Of a stretch of 64,000 bases of DNA, positions 61,227 through 64,000 are shown one piece after another. Each line of letters begins with the position of its first letter. Position 1 is the first letter of the stretch. The DNA is from Arenibacter sp. F20364. GTDB lineage: Bacteria > Bacteroidota > Bacteroidia > Flavobacteriales > Flavobacteriaceae. Where the stretch lies: contig NZ_JALKBD010000001.1 of NCBI RefSeq assembly GCF_023015905.1, positions 62,001 through 126,000 on the forward strand, in the 5' to 3' direction. Position numbers and translations under genes: made by a program. The notes beneath the pieces were generated by a model. It had not been told where the DNA came from and made no database searches. It was given only the letters and a program-made list of their open reading frames with translations.

Positions 61227-61691
61227 AATAGGTCGGTTGTTTCCCCAAAAGAAAAGGGCATTGGCATAAAGTTGCTAAGGTATGAAAACCTGTGCTCTAC
61301 TAGAGCTCATAGCTCCATGAATTACAGATCTTTAATTATTTCATTGCTAACCAGCACCATAAACTGAATTGCATTATAAGGTAGTAGGTCAAAAACATAA
61401 TGGTAAAACGGAAAAAACAAGAAACTGGAACATTTCACCTTAACATTCAGCCAGTTGCATACCATATCATCTTATGAATGTAAATACATTATTCTTTTAA
61501 ACATAAAATATTGATTTGCACAGCAAATATTCATATTCTTAATTGTCGCCGCTATTTAAAATCCCGCAAAGGCATTCTGGACCCTTGTATTTATCCCAGT
61601 TAAAAATTTGACGTTCAGGGGGTTTGTTTGGTCGTTAACGTTTTTTTTGCTAAAAATTTCACGGAAATTCACTTACTTGTATAGTGACATA
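61227..61691. other. Gap of about 465 bases before the TlpA-like gene
   Basis: No gene or RNA is apparent. It is AT-rich, with short dyads such as GAGCTCATAGCTC (about 61303). The frame starting with TTG at 61608 could extend the TlpA-like gene, but the lipoprotein signal starts later. The promoter of the plus-strand thioredoxin genes must be here. Confidence 0.35.
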
Positions 61692-62321
61692 ATGATGCCA
61701 CACATGAACATGCCACATACTAAATCCATTTTCTTACATGTAACACCATTACTTTTGGCCTTTGTTTTCATGACCGCTTGTAAAAACAATGAAAAAAAAG
61801 AAAATGCCAAGGAACTACCTGCTTCCTCCGATGGCGCCCCTATAGCAAAAATGGGTTGGCCAAAACCGGATTCCTTAAAAGCTGGAATTCCCATTTACAA
61901 CACTTTTGATAGACTGGAGCCATTGTTTCATTTTAATAACGACACCACCTATGTCATTAATTTTTGGGCCACCTGGTGTAAACCGTGTATTGCCGAGCTA
62001 CCTTATTTTGAGGCATTTAACTCGAATCAAAAAAAAGAAAAAGTGAAGGTTGTTTTGGTTAGCCTTGATTTTCCAGACAAAATAGAAAGCAATTTAGTGC
62101 CATTCGTCAAAAAATGGCAATTGAAATCAGAAGTGGTAGTTCTGCTGGACGGCAAGTACAATAATTGGATCGACAAAGTTTCCCCAGATTGGTCTGGAGC
62201 CATACCAGCAACATATATATACAAAAAAGAACAAAATCAATTAGTAGCCGACCCATTCGAAAATCTTGAAGAATTAACTGAAGTCGTAAAGCCATTTTTA
62301 TTCATTCCTAAAACACATTAA
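61692..62321 (+). CDS. TlpA-like thioredoxin-fold lipoprotein
   Basis: About 209 residues from ATG 61692. A signal peptide with lipobox ends at 'FMTACKNN', so it is a periplasmic lipid-anchored protein. The thioredoxin fold carries the active-site 'WATWCKPCIAEL', with Cys96 and Cys99, and a later cis-Pro loop 'IPATYIYKKE'. TlpA-type proteins reduce disulfides, for example in cytochrome c maturation. The ATG is one of four close Mets; the exact start is uncertain. It is followed by a thioredoxin-like gene after 2 bases. Confidence 0.85.
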   Translation: MMPHMNMPHTKSIFLHVTPLLLAFVFMTACKNNEKKENAKELPASSDGAPIAKMGWPKPDSLKAGIPIYNTFDRLEPLFHFNNDTTYVINFWATWCKPCIAELPYFEAFNSNQKKEKVKVVLVSLDFPDKIESNLVPFVKKWQLKSEVVVLLDGKYNNWIDKVSPDWSGAIPATYIYKKEQNQLVADPFENLEELTEVVKPFLFIPKTH

Positions 62322-62323
62322 TC

Positions 62324-62974
62324 ATGAAAAGACTAATTTTATTTTCACTTACGTTGGCACTTTTTTCTTTTGTAAAACCAGAGTCGTTGACTCAACTGAA
62401 AGATGAATCCAAGGTGCACCTGAAGCTCCAAGGGGTTGGTATAGGCGACAGTGCCCCGTATTTCAATCTTAAGAATATTGATGGAAAACAATATTCATTT
62501 GACAACATCATCGATGGAAACGGTAAAAAACCCAAAGGATTTGTTGTGGTCTTTACGTGTAACACCTGCCCCTATGCAAAAGCCAATGAGCAACGCCTAA
62601 TAGATTTGCACAAGACCTTTGCCCCAAAGGGATATCCCATTGTGGCCATTCAGCCAAACGACCCTTCCTTAAGCCCTGGAGACAGTTTCGATGCAATGAA
62701 GGCAAATGCCAAAAAGAAAGGCTTTCCGTTTCTTTATCTCATTGATGACGGCCAAAAAATATTCCCAAAATATGGTGCAACCAAAACGCCAGAAGTTTTT
62801 TTGATCGACTCCAAACGAATCGTACGCTACCATGGCGCCATCGATGACAGCCCGCGCGATGGGGAAAGTGTAACCGAAAAGTATGTGGAGATGGCCATTG
62901 AGGCTATTGAAGCCGGTAAAGATCCAAACACAAAAACGACCAAGGCGGTCGGATGCGGAATTAAGAGCACCTAA
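62324..62974 (+). CDS. Exported thioredoxin-family (AhpC/redoxin-like) protein
   Basis: A 216-residue protein with a signal peptide (1-18, 'LFSLTLALFSFVKP') and a thioredoxin fold of the redoxin kind: 'GIGDSAPYFNLKNIDGKQYS' (about 39-58), the CxxC 'TCNTCPYAK' with Cys79 and Cys82, and 'TPEVFLIDSKRIVRYHGAID' with the cis-Pro. It probably acts in the periplasm together with the TlpA-like lipoprotein encoded 2 bases upstream; a two-step disulfide relay is likely. The target is unknown. Confidence 0.88.
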   Translation: MKRLILFSLTLALFSFVKPESLTQLKDESKVHLKLQGVGIGDSAPYFNLKNIDGKQYSFDNIIDGNGKKPKGFVVVFTCNTCPYAKANEQRLIDLHKTFAPKGYPIVAIQPNDPSLSPGDSFDAMKANAKKKGFPFLYLIDDGQKIFPKYGATKTPEVFLIDSKRIVRYHGAIDDSPRDGESVTEKYVEMAIEAIEAGKDPNTKTTKAVGCGIKST

Positions 62975-63057
62975 ATAGAGTGTACTGCCAATAGAAATTC
63001 CCTATTGGGAGATAAAAAGAATTATTGTACATTAAGACAACTCTTAATCCAAAAAAA

Positions 63058-64000
63058 ATGAATGACTTTCGGATTATTTTTGTCTTTATGCTGGCAACAA
63101 TATTTGCCTGTAATACAAGTTCAAAAAAGAAAGAAAAAGATATAGCGCATACGGACAAGAATATCCCAAAGGTAGTTACTGCGGATATAGAAGCTGGTAT
63201 TAAAGCCAATATCGCCAAAAAAGTAGAAGAAGGGGGCGGGTATTTTAACATGAGTACAGAGGAAAAAGATCTTCGCCTGCAATTGGTTCGTGTCCATACG
63301 GAATACCTTTCCAATTTAGGACCTAGACGGCATTTTGCCTGTGTTGATTTAGCCGATGTTAGCGGTGATGTATACGATGTTGATTTCTTCTTAGAAGGAG
63401 ATCCTGGCAACATGACCGTTACGGAAACGACGCTTCACAAGCTTAATGGCAAACCTTTTTACACCTGGAAACAAAGGGAGGACAAGACTTGGTATAAGCT
63501 ACCCCTTGACAATGCTTCCACCGACTTACTAGGCGTCATTGAAGGAGAGGACAGCTTTGAATTCAAGTATGAGGTTACCCTCCCAGAGATAAAAGAACCT
63601 GCAAAAATATGGATTCCAGTACCACAGAGCGATCGCTTTCAGACTGTTCAAATACTGGCAATTGAAGCTCCTGAGGAGCACCAAATGCTCAAAGAAGAGA
63701 AATATGGCAATACTGTATTGTATATGCAACTTTCACCGGAACATAGCGGAAAAAAAGTGGAACTTATATACGATGTTGAAAGACTTGAGAAAGAACCATA
63801 TGAAGAAAATTCATCACCTACAATCTACTTGGACCCCAATATACTGATGCCTGTTGGTGATAGATTTCAGATACTTGCCGATTCCATTATTGGATCTAAA
63901 GGCAGTGAAAGTACCATTATGAGTGCAAGGGCACTGTATGATTATGTAATTGACAATATGCGCTACATAAAGGCGGGCAAATATGGCACTGGCGATGCGG
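63058..64000 (+). CDS. Transglutaminase-like lipoprotein (3' partial)
   Basis: The frame is open to the window end, so the stop is outside; 314 codons are visible. It starts 'MNDFRIIFVFMLATIFACNT', a lipoprotein signal with Cys18. A beta-rich N-terminal domain (about 85-260) follows, and the visible end 'YDYVIDNMRYIKAGKYGTGD' is the entry to a transglutaminase-like (papain-type) domain, where the next residues would give the Cys motif. Such proteins occur in bacteria as putative proteases or peptidoglycan-related enzymes. The catalytic part is not in the window, so the class is inferred from this entry segment. It is 83 bases after the redoxin gene. Confidence 0.75.
   Translation, partial: MNDFRIIFVFMLATIFACNTSSKKKEKDIAHTDKNIPKVVTADIEAGIKANIAKKVEEGGGYFNMSTEEKDLRLQLVRVHTEYLSNLGPRRHFACVDLADVSGDVYDVDFFLEGDPGNMTVTETTLHKLNGKPFYTWKQREDKTWYKLPLDNASTDLLGVIEGEDSFEFKYEVTLPEIKEPAKIWIPVPQSDRFQTVQILAIEAPEEHQMLKEEKYGNTVLYMQLSPEHSGKKVELIYDVERLEKEPYEENSSPTIYLDPNILMPVGDRFQILADSIIGSKGSESTIMSARALYDYVIDNMRYIKAGKYGTGDA

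Noticed and set aside
61608-61691. Longer N-terminus for the TlpA-like lipoprotein
   Set aside because: A TTG start and 28 extra residues would place the lipobox far inside; the later ATG gives a normal signal peptide.
1-64000. CRISPR arrays, insertion sequences, prophage, tRNA or rRNA genes
   Set aside because: No regularly spaced direct repeats, transposase or integrase genes, or cloverleaf-like sequences were seen on either strand by eye.

Overview
The window (64 kb, AT-rich, no rRNA or tRNA seen) looks like a chromosomal segment of a marine-type member of the Flavobacteriaceae (Bacteroidota). Reasons: promoters with the Bacteroidota -7 element TAnnTTTG, very few Shine-Dalgarno sequences, and family-typical genes (long-insert Rho, CdaA beside FolP, BT_3928-type DoxX protein, DUF1599, DUF4293, DUF5916, Lacal_2735 family, split YeeE pair, CarboxypepD_reg domains). 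The first gene is cut at its 5' end and the last at its 3' end.

Layout. 0-2 kb: end of a probable GH20-type enzyme, then a split YeeE/YedE sulfur transporter behind a perfect 44-bp palindrome. 2-13.6 kb: housekeeping (clpS, prmA, tpiA, DoxX-type protein, DUF1599, folP, cdaA, ABC exporter, truA, phosphoesterase, DUF4293, rho). 13.7-20.5 kb: lipoprotein, membrane protein, nitroreductase, aldehyde dehydrogenase, DUF2254, a candidate small RNA, MscS channel. 20.6-30.6 kb: an apparent stress module made of several very small proteins, two AraC-type regulators, a response regulator with a large PAS histidine kinase, Dps, an AsmA-like protein and a small outer-membrane barrel. 30.8-37.7 kb: a same-strand acyl-CoA catabolic cluster (two SDRs, a MaoC-crotonase fusion, an ACAD10/11-like dehydrogenase, an APH-like kinase, a sulfatase) facing an SBF symporter gene. 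39-43 kb: alcohol dehydrogenase with a 55-residue leader gene, DUF6544, and a UspA gene with two regularly spaced dyads. 43.2-47.1 kb: the remnant of a TonB receptor beside a PepSY reductase, and a FUSC protein.

47.3-55.7 kb is the most interesting part. A MerR-type regulator carrying the residues of B12-dependent CarH/LitR photoreceptors is followed by two operons: TetR, ABC1 kinase, flavin reductase, SDR-DUF2867; and a DUF, TIGR03643, FolE, small protein, SDR, glutathione peroxidase, Lacal_2735. The same 30-bp dyad, TGTTTAAC-N14-GTTAAACA, lies at the promoters of both operons and, degenerate, at the regulator's own start. This suggests a light-controlled, self-regulated regulon for pterin supply and oxidative defence, yet no photolyase or cryptochrome gene is in the window.

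56-64 kb: a DUF5916 outer-membrane protein; a TPP-riboswitch-controlled operon of a PnuT-type thiamine transporter and an acyl-CoA-dehydrogenase-fold flavoprotein; an EamA transporter; two thioredoxin-fold exported proteins; and the start of a transglutaminase-like lipoprotein. All function assignments come from reading the sequence by eye; no database search was run.
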